NCBI GenBank assembly: GCA_003169675.1
Contig: PNAT01000195.1
Span: 9,524-70,526, forward strand
Direction of reading: 5' to 3'
DNA length: 61,003 bases
From: Acidimicrobiaceae bacterium
Lineage (GTDB): Bacteria > Actinomycetota > Acidimicrobiia > Acidimicrobiales > RAAP-2
Positions 1-9,283 of this stretch are shown piece by piece; position 1 is the first letter of the stretch; each line of letters begins with the position of its first letter. The notes beneath the pieces were generated by a model, which made no database searches, was not told the DNA's origin, and worked only from the letters and a program-made list of their open reading frames with translations. The position numbers and the translations under genes were made by a program.

Positions 1-1182
<1,182 letters not shown>

Positions 1183-1188
1183 CGTCGG

Positions 1189-1208
1189 GGCGCGAACCAA
1201 AACGCGCC
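1189..1208 (+). terminator. Short GC hairpin after ftsH
   Basis: GGCGCG, an 8-nt A-rich loop, then CGCGCC form a perfect 6-bp stem directly after the ftsH stop codon. There is no T-run, so this is at best a weak or actinobacterial-style terminator or an RNA-end stabiliser. It could be chance in GC-rich DNA. Confidence 0.3.
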
Positions 1209-1228
1209 GTGCTGCGTCATAGAGGGGG

Positions 1229-1780
1229 ATGGTGGAACAACAGCTCGAAGAGTGGCTCGAAGAGGGCTATGTGGCATCGTTCCGGACGGCCTGCCTGATC
1301 CTGGGCAATCGGGCGGACGCCGAAGAGGCGGTGCAGGAGGCCTTCCTGCGGGCATGGCGATTCCGCGACTCGTTGGCGTCGGTGCCCAGCATCAAGCCCT
1401 GGCTCTACCGGGTGGTGGTCAACTCGTGCTACTCGAAGTTGCGCCAGGAGATCCCCCACCGTGACCGCCGGGCCGATGACGGGCCCCTCGAGCATCTGGC
1501 CGCACCGGTCCCCAGCCCCGAGTCACGGGCCGAGCAGGGCGAGGTGGCCGAGACCGTGCTGGCCGCCCTCCAACGGCTCCCCCTCTCGCTCCGGGTGCCG
1601 GTGGTGTTGCGCTACTACGCCGATCTCAGCGAACGCGACATCGCCCAGGCCATCGGGCGGCGCCAGGGCACGGTGAAGTCACGCCTGCATGAAGCCCGGC
1701 GCCGCCTGGCCGACGACCCGAGCATTGCCGCCCTCGCCCCCGACGAGACATCCGACGACAACCTGGAGACCGGGCCATGA
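1229..1780 (+). CDS. ECF-family RNA polymerase sigma factor
   Basis: A 183-residue group-4 sigma factor that would direct RNA polymerase to a small stress or envelope regulon. Region 2 lies near residues 10-75 (NRADAEEAVQEAFLRAWRF is the -10-binding helix area). Region 4 lies near residues 115-165, with the helix-turn-helix in YYADLSERDIAQAIG followed by TVKSRLHEARRRL. Between them is an Asp/Glu/Pro-rich linker. The start is the ATG at 1229. The stop overlaps the ATG of the following DUF4349 membrane protein by 4 bp (ATGA), so the two are translationally coupled. That is the usual arrangement of an ECF sigma factor and its membrane anti-sigma factor, but the partner here has no recognisable zinc-binding anti-sigma domain. 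The ECF subgroup cannot be named from sequence alone. Confidence 0.93.
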   Translation: MVEQQLEEWLEEGYVASFRTACLILGNRADAEEAVQEAFLRAWRFRDSLASVPSIKPWLYRVVVNSCYSKLRQEIPHRDRRADDGPLEHLAAPVPSPESRAEQGEVAETVLAALQRLPLSLRVPVVLRYYADLSERDIAQAIGRRQGTVKSRLHEARRRLADDPSIAALAPDETSDDNLETGP

Positions 1781-3042
1781 CCATGATCGACGAGAACCTG
1801 CTGTCCACCCTCTTCGCCCGGACCGGCAATGGCTTCGACGTCCCGGTGTCGGGTCCGAACGACATTCTGGATGCGGCCCGGGTCGGGACCGACCCCGCGG
1901 CACAGCCTGACGGCACCGCGATGGGCGGCGCCGAGGGTGGCGACGCCGGGCCGAGGCCGCTGACGGCGTTCGTCCGCTCCCATCGGATACTGGCGGTGGC
2001 CGCCTGCCTGGCGGCGGCCGCGTTGGTGGCCGTGGGAGTGACTCAGCTGGGCAAGTCCAACCCTTCCGGCCAGCTCAATGCCGGCGCCCCGCTGGTGGGC
2101 GCCGCCACCGGATTGGGCCACGTGTCGGCCAGCACCACCATTCCCTCGATCAAGGGACCGACCGGAACGGGGGGAACGGGGGGCTTCTCGGTGGGTGCGC
2201 CCACCCCGGCCGTGGCCTCGCCCGGCCTCCAGGGCGCGTCGGCGGGAGCAACCAGATCGGGTGCGGGGGGAAGTGGCCCCGCGGCGGGACCCGCCTCGCC
2301 GCCGACCCGGGCCCCCGGCTCGCCCACCCTGCCCTCGGGAGTCGTGGGGCAACCGTCGAAGATTGAGCAGACCGGAACTCTCAGCCTGTTGGTGGGCCGG
2401 GGCGCCCTGTCGGGGACGATGACGAAGCTCACCCTGCTCGCCGGTGCCTTCAACGGGTTCGTGGCCAACTCGGAGACCCAGGGCCGGGCCATCCCGGTGG
2501 ACGGCGCACCGTATGGGAGCATCACCTTGCAGGTGCCGGTGGCCAGCTTCTCCGACGTACTCAAGGCGGCGCAGAAGCTCGGGAAGACATCCGACCTGTC
2601 CACGAAGGCCACCGATGTCACGGGGCAGTACGTCGACCTGCAGTCACGGATCGCCGCGCTGGAAGTCAGCCGCCAGCAATACCTGACCATCATGACCAAG
2701 GCGACGTCGGTGGGCGACGTGTTGGCCGTGCAGTCCCAGCTCGACAATCTCCAGTCCGAGATCGAGCAACTGCAGGGTCAGCTGCAGGTGCTCGACGGCG
2801 AGACGGCCTACTCGACGCTGACCGTGATGGTCAGCGAGCGTGGGGCGCCGTCCCACCATACGACGCCACATCCCCCATCGGGCCTTTCCAAGGCGTGGCA
2901 CGACAGTGTGCGCGGATTCGTCAACGGAGTGGAGTGGCTCATCCGGGGAGCCGGTCCCGTCCTCTTCGTCCTGCTGTGCCTCGGTGCGCTGATCCTCGGT
3001 AGCCGCCTCGGGTGGCGGCGCTACCAACGGCACAATCTCTAG
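1777..3042 (+). CDS. DUF4349 membrane protein, possible partner of the ECF sigma factor
   Basis: A 421-residue protein with a cytoplasmic N-terminus of about 68 residues, a transmembrane helix (about 69-90, ILAVAACLAAAALVAVGV), a long Pro/Gly/Ser/Thr-rich extracytoplasmic linker (about 95-205), a DUF4349 domain (about 205-350, with ATDVTGQYVDLQSRI and a coiled-coil LDNLQSEIEQLQGQLQVLD), and a second helix near the C-terminus (about 390-410). DUF4349 proteins are envelope proteins of unknown function. The 4-bp overlap with the sigma gene suggests that the short cytoplasmic N-terminus binds the sigma factor, but this is inferred from position only. The gene ends tail-to-tail with the next one: both stop codons share the CTAG at 3039-3042. 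Confidence 0.87.
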   Translation: MTMIDENLLSTLFARTGNGFDVPVSGPNDILDAARVGTDPAAQPDGTAMGGAEGGDAGPRPLTAFVRSHRILAVAACLAAAALVAVGVTQLGKSNPSGQLNAGAPLVGAATGLGHVSASTTIPSIKGPTGTGGTGGFSVGAPTPAVASPGLQGASAGATRSGAGGSGPAAGPASPPTRAPGSPTLPSGVVGQPSKIEQTGTLSLLVGRGALSGTMTKLTLLAGAFNGFVANSETQGRAIPVDGAPYGSITLQVPVASFSDVLKAAQKLGKTSDLSTKATDVTGQYVDLQSRIAALEVSRQQYLTIMTKATSVGDVLAVQSQLDNLQSEIEQLQGQLQVLDGETAYSTLTVMVSERGAPSHHTTPHPPSGLSKAWHDSVRGFVNGVEWLIRGAGPVLFVLLCLGALILGSRLGWRRYQRHNL

Positions 3043-4508
3043 ATACCCAAAGCGGCGGCGAGTGGAATGGCCGGCATCGTCACGACGCCGTAGGACGCCG
3101 CCGGGCCGACATCCTCGCTGACGGCCAACGGTCCGTCCGACCGGGCGAAGATCGGATTGAGTCCGGCACCCGAGAGCGTCGCGCCATCAAGGGTGACGGT
3201 GGTACCCGGGGCCAGGCGTCCGGTGGCCAGGGTGCGCGCCCCCGAGGGTGTCCGGAAGGAGACGGTGAAGTGCTCGGTGGCGCCCGATGGGTTGGACAGG
3301 GCCAGATGGGCCGGCATGGCTCCGGTGATCACTGGCGTGACGGCCGTGCCCGGGCCCGGCACCACCCATTGACCCGAAGGGACCGCTCCGCTGAGGGCAC
3401 CGATGGCATTGGCCAGACCGGCTTGGGGCGCCGGGGCTGAACCGGGGGCTTGCACGATCCGCCCCACCACCACCCCGCTCCCGCCCCGGGCCTCGATGTC
3501 GGTGGCGTACGCCACACCGGCTGGGATCCGGGTCTGCGTGCTGGTGGCCAGCACCCACGTGGTTCCCGGGAGGACCTTGGCCTCAAGCGGGGCCAGCGGA
3601 CCCGAGGCCAACCGGGCCCGCACCGTCACCTCCTCGCTCACTGCCCCCGGATTGAACACATCGATCTCCGAGGAGCCACCCGCCTGCTCAATGCCCTGCG
3701 GGATGGACCAGTGCCGTTCCGCCCGCGGGGAACCCGGGACGATGGAGAGTCCCGCCGAGCCGCCGGTGAATGTCTCCACTTCCGAAGCCACCACGCGGCC
3801 GGTCCGGGTGGCGACGGTGGTGGCCACGGCCGATCGTTCCTGCACCACGGCGGCCACGTTCTCCATCAGCATCTGGCCCGGCTGCAGGACCAGGCCCTGC
3901 AGGTTGATGGGATGGACCGTTCCGGTCGGGGTGACGAAGCTCAGGTCGACCACGTCCGCCGTCGAGGTGGGGTTCAGCAGGGTGACGAACAAGTCGTCCG
4001 ACCCCGATGTCGCCCCGCTCGGGAAGTACCAGCGGGCCGCCGTGGTGCTCTGACAGGGGGCCTCGGACCAACCCGATGGGCCGCTGACGGCCTGGGTCAC
4101 CGCCACCCCACCGCCTGAGAGGATGACCACCTGCGAGACCCATGATCCCGAACTGAGGGGAGGGATGAGAGGCACCAGCTGGCCCCGGGCCGGGACCACG
4201 ACGTCCGTCTGCCCGGTCGCACCCGAGTCGGTCACCGAGGAGATCGACCCGCTCACCGCCCGGTTGGTGCTGTTGGTGAGAATGAGCAAGCCGGGGTCCA
4301 CCTGACCGGACGACGTGCTCTGGCCAGTGCAGTACCAGGCCGAGGACTCAGCGTCGGACGCGCTGACCATGGCGCTCAGCCCATTCGGGGGGCCACCGGG
4401 AGTCGATGGGCGCGGCGTGCGGGAGGCTGCAGCCGCGCCGACCAGCACCACGGCGACGAGGGCGAGCACCGGCCAGCGCCGTTCGGTGCGCCGGTGAGCG
4501 GGGCTCAC
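3039..4508 (-). CDS. DUF5719 family secreted/membrane-anchored protein
   Basis: About 489 residues from the GTG at 4508, whose GTGA overlaps the stop of the upstream glycosyltransferase by 4 bp. An ATG at 4580 would add 24 residues inside that gene and is less likely. A basic N-terminus (HRRTERRW) and one hydrophobic helix (VLALVAVVLVGAAAAS) form a signal or anchor. The rest is extracytoplasmic beta-rich sequence with repeated Ig-like patches such as LLILTNSTNRAVSGSIS, LFVTLLNPTSTADVVDLSF and HLALSNPSGATEHFTVSF. This matches DUF5719, which in actinobacteria usually sits directly downstream of a large GT2 membrane protein. Its function is unknown. The pairing suggests a role in exporting or displaying the glycan product. 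Confidence 0.83.
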   Translation of the reverse strand: MSPAHRRTERRWPVLALVAVVLVGAAAASRTPRPSTPGGPPNGLSAMVSASDAESSAWYCTGQSTSSGQVDPGLLILTNSTNRAVSGSISSVTDSGATGQTDVVVPARGQLVPLIPPLSSGSWVSQVVILSGGGVAVTQAVSGPSGWSEAPCQSTTAARWYFPSGATSGSDDLFVTLLNPTSTADVVDLSFVTPTGTVHPINLQGLVLQPGQMLMENVAAVVQERSAVATTVATRTGRVVASEVETFTGGSAGLSIVPGSPRAERHWSIPQGIEQAGGSSEIDVFNPGAVSEEVTVRARLASGPLAPLEAKVLPGTTWVLATSTQTRIPAGVAYATDIEARGGSGVVVGRIVQAPGSAPAPQAGLANAIGALSGAVPSGQWVVPGPGTAVTPVITGAMPAHLALSNPSGATEHFTVSFRTPSGARTLATGRLAPGTTVTLDGATLSGAGLNPIFARSDGPLAVSEDVGPAASYGVVTMPAIPLAAALGI

Positions 4509-7500
4509 CTCTCCGCCTTCGGCCGGACGGAGCGGAACGGCCAGCGCCGCCAACCGAGAATGAGGGCGGCCAGGAGGCACCAGGCCATCAGTTCAAGGAA
4601 GACAAGGAATGGGATATAGGGCAGCCGAGTGAACGACAGGGTGGCCGGGCCGGCCGGCGTATTCGGATATTCGGCCGCCCACCCGAAGGCCGCTTGGCGG
4701 GCCACGGCGAGGCCGCTGACCTTCAGGGTGAAGCTTCCCGCCGGCGCGTAGCCCGCGTACACCGCCCCCGCCCCGACCGTCCCGGTCGCCGGTCCCCGCC
4801 CCGACAAGGCCGAAAGCGCCGCCTTCCAACCCGTGGCGTCGGCCGCACCCGGATACGACAGCGGCTTCGTCGGGGCCGCCAGGGGCGTCGCCCGCTGTGC
4901 GGTCACCGGGATGTTCTCCCCGTTCTCGTAGACCTGGACTCCGAATTCTCCCGGAACGACCTGAAGGTCGTTCTGGTCCAGCAAGGCTCGCTGGAGCCTT
5001 GCCGGCGGTGGGGCCGCCACCGACGCCACCAGATTTCCCTCCGTCGGGGAGAGACCGTCGACCACGACCACGTAGCGCACCCCTGCCGCGGCGAGGAGGC
5101 GCCCCAGGTGCACGGTGCCACCGGCGGTGGCCAGTCGGACGGCGTCGGCCACCGAGGCGGCCGGGCCGGGCCCCGCCGGTGTCCACACCTCCGTTGCGTC
5201 AGGCAGCGCCTGGGAGGTGAGCGCGTAGGAGTAGCCCGAGTCAATCGACCATCCACCGACGGGAAGGGCCCGAGGGTCGCCCAGCCATAGGACTCGGTAC
5301 ACCCCGGGGCTGGTCGGGTGAGAGAGGAAGGCCAACGGCTGCTCCACCCCCGTGGTCGCCAGTCCCCATCTTCCGTCGACCGCCCCGGCAGCCACCGGGA
5401 GGAGGCCGAGAGCCGCGGCAAACAGCGCCAGACTGCTCATCACCTGGCGCCATCCGAACTCCTGACCCGCCAGGTCCATTTCGAAAGAGGAGATGCCGAG
5501 GCCGATACCGGCCGCCACGGCCACCGCCGCCGGAACGAGCACCACGGTCTCCGAGGGGGCAAAGCTGCCCAGGGTGCCATGGGAGGCGGCCATGGCCAGG
5601 CCCCACGAGGCGCACGCCATCACCCAGGTCCTGGTGGCCCAGGCCAGTCGCACGCCCTTGCCGAGGAACAGCGGGAGCGCCGAAGCGCCGACCAGCGACC
5701 AGACCACCGGTGAACGCGCCGTCGGCCCGATGGCGAAGCGGACCACCTCCCCCCAGCCCGGTGCGGTGGACGGAGAGATCGGCAGCCCGAAGACGTCGAC
5801 GGCGTGCGTCCCGGCCCACAGTGTCCCGACCACCCACGGCAAGCCGAGCACGAGCGCCACGACAAGGGACTTCCCAGCGACCGCCAGCAGGCGGGTGGCG
5901 CCACCACCGAAACCGGCCAGGAACGACCCGAACGCCAGGGCGCCCGCCGCCAGGACCACCAGGAGGAGGACCGCGGGGGCGAACGATGACGCGGCGGCGA
6001 CGATGGCACCCAGCACGGCGACCTGACCGGTGGGGCTCGACCGCCAGCCCCGGCCGACGATGCCGTCGAACGGGGCCATGCCGGCTGCACGGGCCAGCCG
6101 GGCCAGGATGAAGGGGAATGCCGCGTAGGCCACCAACCCGTCGATGCGCCCGGTCCCCAACGCGCCATAGGCCAGCGGTAGCCCGAGGTAGGAGATGGTG
6201 GCCACGACGCGCGCCCGCGGGGAGACGAGCGGTCGGATGAATCGGGAGAGTCCGACCGCGCCCAGAGGGATGCAGCCGAGGAGGAGGACCTTCTGCAGGG
6301 TCCCCATTGACCCGAGCAGCAGGGTGCCGGTGATCCCCAGAATCCCGAAGACAGGTGAGGCGGGGGCGGTCGTCCCCACCCCGGCCGGCTGCCACCCCGA
6401 GAAGAAATGGTGCCAGGTGGCCGACCACGCCGGCAGGGGCGCCAGCTGCCCCACCAGAGGGAGCGACCCGAAGAACAGCTCTCTGGTGCCGGCCATGATG
6501 ACGAGAGCCGCCACGACGAGGGCCACGACGCGCTGCCTCCCGGTGGTCAATGGGTCCACTCTCACTTTGCGACCGAAGCGGTCACGACCGGAGCGATGGC
6601 CCAAGTCGTCGAGCTCGTCGAAGTCCGAGTCCTCGCTGAAGGCGAGCCCCACGCTCCCGGTAAGCAGGGCCACCTCGCTCGGCGTACCGTGCGATCCCGG
6701 CTCCCCGCTTGACCCCACCACTGCATTGGCGGCTTCCAGTCCCTGATGGGAGAGCCGTGTCAGGTAGCGCGAGAGCCGCGCGCTCCCCCGCAATTGCAGG
6801 CGTCGCACCTCGGCGTCGGGGAAGAGCCGGTGCCGGTTGACCTCTCGGCGCAGGCCACGGAGCTCCGAGAGGTGCCGGGCATTCCAGGTCCACGCTCCGG
6901 CCACGGCGCTGGCCCGGGACCGGTCCCGGGCCAGCAGGGCCACCGTGGTTTCGCCCAGAGCCAGGAGCGCTGCTTGAGGGAGCACCCGGAGGAGGTGAAA
7001 CCAGGTGTAGCACTTCATGACGGCCCGCAATTCGTGCCGCCGCTGCAGGGATTGCAAGGTGTCCGGGTGGCGTGCGGACCCCGTCACCGTGACGTCCAGC
7101 TCCCGGAGCCCACCGGCGACCACCTCGCGGTGTCGCACGCGGGCGTCCGGGGCCACGACGACGCGGGAGCCCGCGACCTGGCAGCGCCAGGAAAGGTCGA
7201 GGTCCTCCCCCATGGCGACGATGCCCGGATCGAATCCCCCGAGCTGGCGCCACAGATCGGCCCGCACCAGGATGCATCCGCCGGGAGCCACGAACACGTC
7301 GCGCACGGCATCGTGCTGGCCGTGGTCCACCTCTCCGTCCTGGATTCGGTCGACCACGGCTCCGGTCTTGTCACAACTCATCCCGACGTGCAGGAGAATT
7401 GACGGGTTGTCCCAGTTGACGAACTTCGGGGAGACCACGCCGGCATTCGAGCGGTACGACTCCTCCACCAGCTTGTGGACCACGTCGGGGTCGAGGGCGC

Positions 7501-7783
7501 AGTCGTCATGGCACAGGAGGAAGAAGGCAGCCCCCTCCACCATGTCCAATGCCTCGTTGGCGGCGGCGCCGTACCCGGGATTTTCGGGCAGGTGGCGCAC
7601 GAAGGCATCGGGCAAGATGCGGCCCACCCGTTCGGCGACTCCAGCCTCGCCCCCAGTCGCCAGCACCAGGACCGAGAGTTCCCCATAGTCCTGCTCGGCC
7701 AGCGAGGACAGTGCCTCCTCGAACCACGGTCCCGGGTCCGTGGTAACCACCACGGCAACGACGGCCGGCGCTTGGGACTCCAT
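4505..7783 (-). CDS. Large GT2 glycosyltransferase with C-terminal membrane domain
   Basis: A 1092-residue two-part protein. Residues about 8-230 are a GT-A family 2 glycosyltransferase of the rhamnosyl/galactofuranosyl type: VVVTTDPG at the nucleotide site, NPGYGAAANEAL, the metal-binding HDDCALDPD, VAPGGCILVRADLW, and MGEDLDLSWR carrying the acidic pair that supplies the catalytic base. After a cytoplasmic linker, residues about 420-830 hold roughly ten to twelve hydrophobic helices. An extracytoplasmic domain and a last transmembrane helix (FLVFLELMAWCLLAALILGW) precede a basic tail. It would move a sugar from a nucleotide donor to a lipid-linked or envelope acceptor. The start ATG is at 7783, and the gene is translationally coupled to the DUF5719 gene. 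The donor sugar cannot be read from the sequence. Confidence 0.9.
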   Translation of the reverse strand: MESQAPAVVAVVVTTDPGPWFEEALSSLAEQDYGELSVLVLATGGEAGVAERVGRILPDAFVRHLPENPGYGAAANEALDMVEGAAFFLLCHDDCALDPDVVHKLVEESYRSNAGVVSPKFVNWDNPSILLHVGMSCDKTGAVVDRIQDGEVDHGQHDAVRDVFVAPGGCILVRADLWRQLGGFDPGIVAMGEDLDLSWRCQVAGSRVVVAPDARVRHREVVAGGLRELDVTVTGSARHPDTLQSLQRRHELRAVMKCYTWFHLLRVLPQAALLALGETTVALLARDRSRASAVAGAWTWNARHLSELRGLRREVNRHRLFPDAEVRRLQLRGSARLSRYLTRLSHQGLEAANAVVGSSGEPGSHGTPSEVALLTGSVGLAFSEDSDFDELDDLGHRSGRDRFGRKVRVDPLTTGRQRVVALVVAALVIMAGTRELFFGSLPLVGQLAPLPAWSATWHHFFSGWQPAGVGTTAPASPVFGILGITGTLLLGSMGTLQKVLLLGCIPLGAVGLSRFIRPLVSPRARVVATISYLGLPLAYGALGTGRIDGLVAYAAFPFILARLARAAGMAPFDGIVGRGWRSSPTGQVAVLGAIVAAASSFAPAVLLLVVLAAGALAFGSFLAGFGGGATRLLAVAGKSLVVALVLGLPWVVGTLWAGTHAVDVFGLPISPSTAPGWGEVVRFAIGPTARSPVVWSLVGASALPLFLGKGVRLAWATRTWVMACASWGLAMAASHGTLGSFAPSETVVLVPAAVAVAAGIGLGISSFEMDLAGQEFGWRQVMSSLALFAAALGLLPVAAGAVDGRWGLATTGVEQPLAFLSHPTSPGVYRVLWLGDPRALPVGGWSIDSGYSYALTSQALPDATEVWTPAGPGPAASVADAVRLATAGGTVHLGRLLAAAGVRYVVVVDGLSPTEGNLVASVAAPPPARLQRALLDQNDLQVVPGEFGVQVYENGENIPVTAQRATPLAAPTKPLSYPGAADATGWKAALSALSGRGPATGTVGAGAVYAGYAPAGSFTLKVSGLAVARQAAFGWAAEYPNTPAGPATLSFTRLPYIPFLVFLELMAWCLLAALILGWRRWPFRSVRPKAER

Positions 7784-7846
7784 CAGGTGGCCGAGGCTAT
7801 CTGTTCCTGATCCATGCCTCCGGAGGTGATCTTGGTCGCAAAATGC

Positions 7847-7875
7847 TTGCTACTGTTTAACACTTGTGATACTCT
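7847..7875 (+). promoter_or_regulatory. Sigma-70-type promoter for the small helical protein gene
   Basis: TTGCTA at 7847-7852 and TACTCT at 7870-7875 are separated by exactly 17 bp. The surroundings are AT-rich compared with the flanking genes. Transcription would start near 7882, giving a leader of about 95 nt before the ATG at 7977. This is the clearest housekeeping-type promoter I found in the window. Confidence 0.6.
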
Positions 7876-7966
7876 TGTAGACGAACGCAAGGAGCCGATC
7901 AGGCCGAAAGAGGCCCCCGAAAGGCGAGTGACCTGCGTGCCCACCATCAGGATCAACCAATCAATC

Positions 7967-7972
7967 AGGAGG
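7967..7972 (+). promoter_or_regulatory. Perfect Shine-Dalgarno AGGAGG
   Basis: AGGAGG lies 4 nt before the ATG at 7977. With the upstream promoter it suggests the small gene is strongly expressed. It also fixes the start codon. Confidence 0.7.
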
Positions 7973-7976
7973 CAAC

Positions 7977-8348
7977 ATGCCTGAAGTAGCCAACATCAGC
8001 TCCCTCTCGAAGGGTGTCACCGACCTGGCCCGTGACGCGGCGTACGTCGCCGTCGGCCTCGGCGTGCTGGGCTTCCAGCGGGCCCAGGTGCAACGGGTCG
8101 ACCTGCAGAACAAGCTGTCCTCGCAGGACTTCTCGTTGGAGCAGTACCTGGAGAATGTCCGCACCGGCGTGACCAAGGGTTTCCAGCAGTTCGACGAGCT
8201 GGCCGAGACGGCCTCGGAATTCGTCGAGACGACGCTGCAGCCCCTGGAAGAGAAGCTTCCGCCGTCGGTGACGCAACTGACAAGCAAGGCTCGTGAGCAG
8301 GCCCGTGAGGTGCGGACGCAGATCCGCCAGCTGGTCGTCAACGCCTGA
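7977..8348 (+). CDS. Small all-helical protein of unknown function
   Basis: A 123-residue protein with no signal peptide and no catalytic motif. Residues about 15-35 (ARDAAYVAVGLGVLGFQRAQ) form a mildly hydrophobic helix. The rest is amphipathic helix and coiled coil: FDELAETASEFVETTLQPLEEKL, then a Lys/Arg/Gln-rich C-terminus (SKAREQAREVRTQIRQL). This architecture recalls phasins, apolipoprotein-like proteins and the heparin-binding haemagglutinin of mycobacteria, all of which coat lipid surfaces, but I cannot claim homology. The gene stands alone with its own promoter, a perfect ribosome binding site and a long inverted repeat after it, so it is probably abundant. It is divergent from the GT2 gene and convergent with the GDP-sugar reductase gene. 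Confidence 0.8.
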   Translation: MPEVANISSLSKGVTDLARDAAYVAVGLGVLGFQRAQVQRVDLQNKLSSQDFSLEQYLENVRTGVTKGFQQFDELAETASEFVETTLQPLEEKLPPSVTQLTSKAREQAREVRTQIRQLVVNA

Positions 8349-8368
8349 GCAGTACCACCGTTCATTCA

Positions 8369-8425
8369 GACAACGCTCGCCGTCAGTCCGTCTCCCAGGA
8401 GCTCAGGACGTCGGCGAGCGTTGTC
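8369..8425. terminator. 14-bp inverted repeat between convergent genes
   Basis: Positions 8369-8382 and 8412-8425 are perfect reverse complements (GACAACGCTCGCCG and its complement), with a 29-nt loop. The right arm and loop lie in the last codons of the leftward reductase gene. The left arm follows the stop of the rightward small gene by about 20 nt. There is no T-run. A bidirectional terminator or mRNA 3'-end stabiliser is the simplest reading. Confidence 0.5.
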
Positions 8426-9273
8426 GCGAGCGGGATCGACGCCTCCCATCCGGTGGCGTCGTGCAGTAGGTCGGGGGCTCCCCGCAGCACGGGCACATCG
8501 ACCGGGCGCACCAGGTCGGGGTCCCTCACGAGAGTGAGGTTGGCATGGGCCAGAGCCAGGAGCCGGTCGGCCACCTCGGAGATCGCCACATCGCGGCCTG
8601 AGCACACGTTGTAGGTGGTTCCCGGGACGCCCTTTTGGATCAGGAGGCGGTAGGCCTCCACCACGTCTCGCACATCGGTGAAGTCCCGCCGGGTGGTCAG
8701 CGTCCCCACGCGCAACGAGTCGGCGCCACCTCGACATGCCTCGACGATCCGCTTGGCCAGCGCGGGCACGGCGAAATTGGGGGACTGGCCGGGCCCTATG
8801 TGATTGAACGGCCGCACCACGATGACCGGTTGGCCGTAGCCCCGCCACGCCTGCAGCGCCACCGCTTCGGCGGCCAGCTTGCTGGCGGCATAGGGAGTGG
8901 CCGGCGCGGTGGGCGCGTCCTCCCCGAGAGGCAGCTGCTCGGGACTCACCACGCCGTAGACCTCGGCTGAACTCACCACGAGGACGGTGGGCGGCTGGGC
9001 CACGGTGCGCGCGGCAGCGAGGACTTCGGCCGTCCCGAGCACGTTCACCCGGAGCACCTGGGTCGGGTTCTCCCAACTTTCGCCCACGTGCGTCATGGCA
9101 GCCAGGTGGTAGATCGCCTCGGGTGCGGCATCGCCGACGACCTGGCGCACGGCGGACCCATCGGCCACGTCCGTCTCGATGTCGATGACGGATACCTCGT
9201 CCCCCTGATCCTTGAGGTGTGCGGCCAGCCAGTGGCCCACGAAGCCCTTGCCGCCGGTGATGAGCGCTCGCAT
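8383..9273 (-). CDS. NAD(P)-dependent sugar-nucleotide reductase, likely GDP-6-deoxy-D-mannose reductase (RMD)
   Basis: A 296-residue extended short-chain dehydrogenase. The start is the ATG at 9273 (MRALITGGKGFVGHWL), 10 bp after the preceding glycosyltransferase stop. Features are the dinucleotide motif GGKGFVG, the conserved LAAMTHVGES stretch, SSAEVYG with the catalytic Ser, and YAASK with the Tyr/Lys pair. FNHIGPGQ and RDFTDVRDVVEAYRLLIQ, together with a short C-terminus ending in TTLADVLSSW, are typical of RMD/GMD enzymes. RMD reduces GDP-4-keto-6-deoxy-mannose to GDP-D-rhamnose. The necessary GDP-mannose 4,6-dehydratase is not in the window, so the exact substrate is inferred. It is the last gene of a leftward run with three glycosyltransferases. 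Confidence 0.82.
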   Translation of the reverse strand: MRALITGGKGFVGHWLAAHLKDQGDEVSVIDIETDVADGSAVRQVVGDAAPEAIYHLAAMTHVGESWENPTQVLRVNVLGTAEVLAAARTVAQPPTVLVVSSAEVYGVVSPEQLPLGEDAPTAPATPYAASKLAAEAVALQAWRGYGQPVIVVRPFNHIGPGQSPNFAVPALAKRIVEACRGGADSLRVGTLTTRRDFTDVRDVVEAYRLLIQKGVPGTTYNVCSGRDVAISEVADRLLALAHANLTLVRDPDLVRPVDVPVLRGAPDLLHDATGWEASIPLATTLADVLSSWETD

Positions 9274-9283
9274 TGGTCGAACC

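Noticed and set aside
4406-5290. 294-residue plus-strand frame opposite the GT2 and DUF5719 genes
   Set aside because: Arg/Gly/Pro-rich antisense shadow of two genes that match known families.
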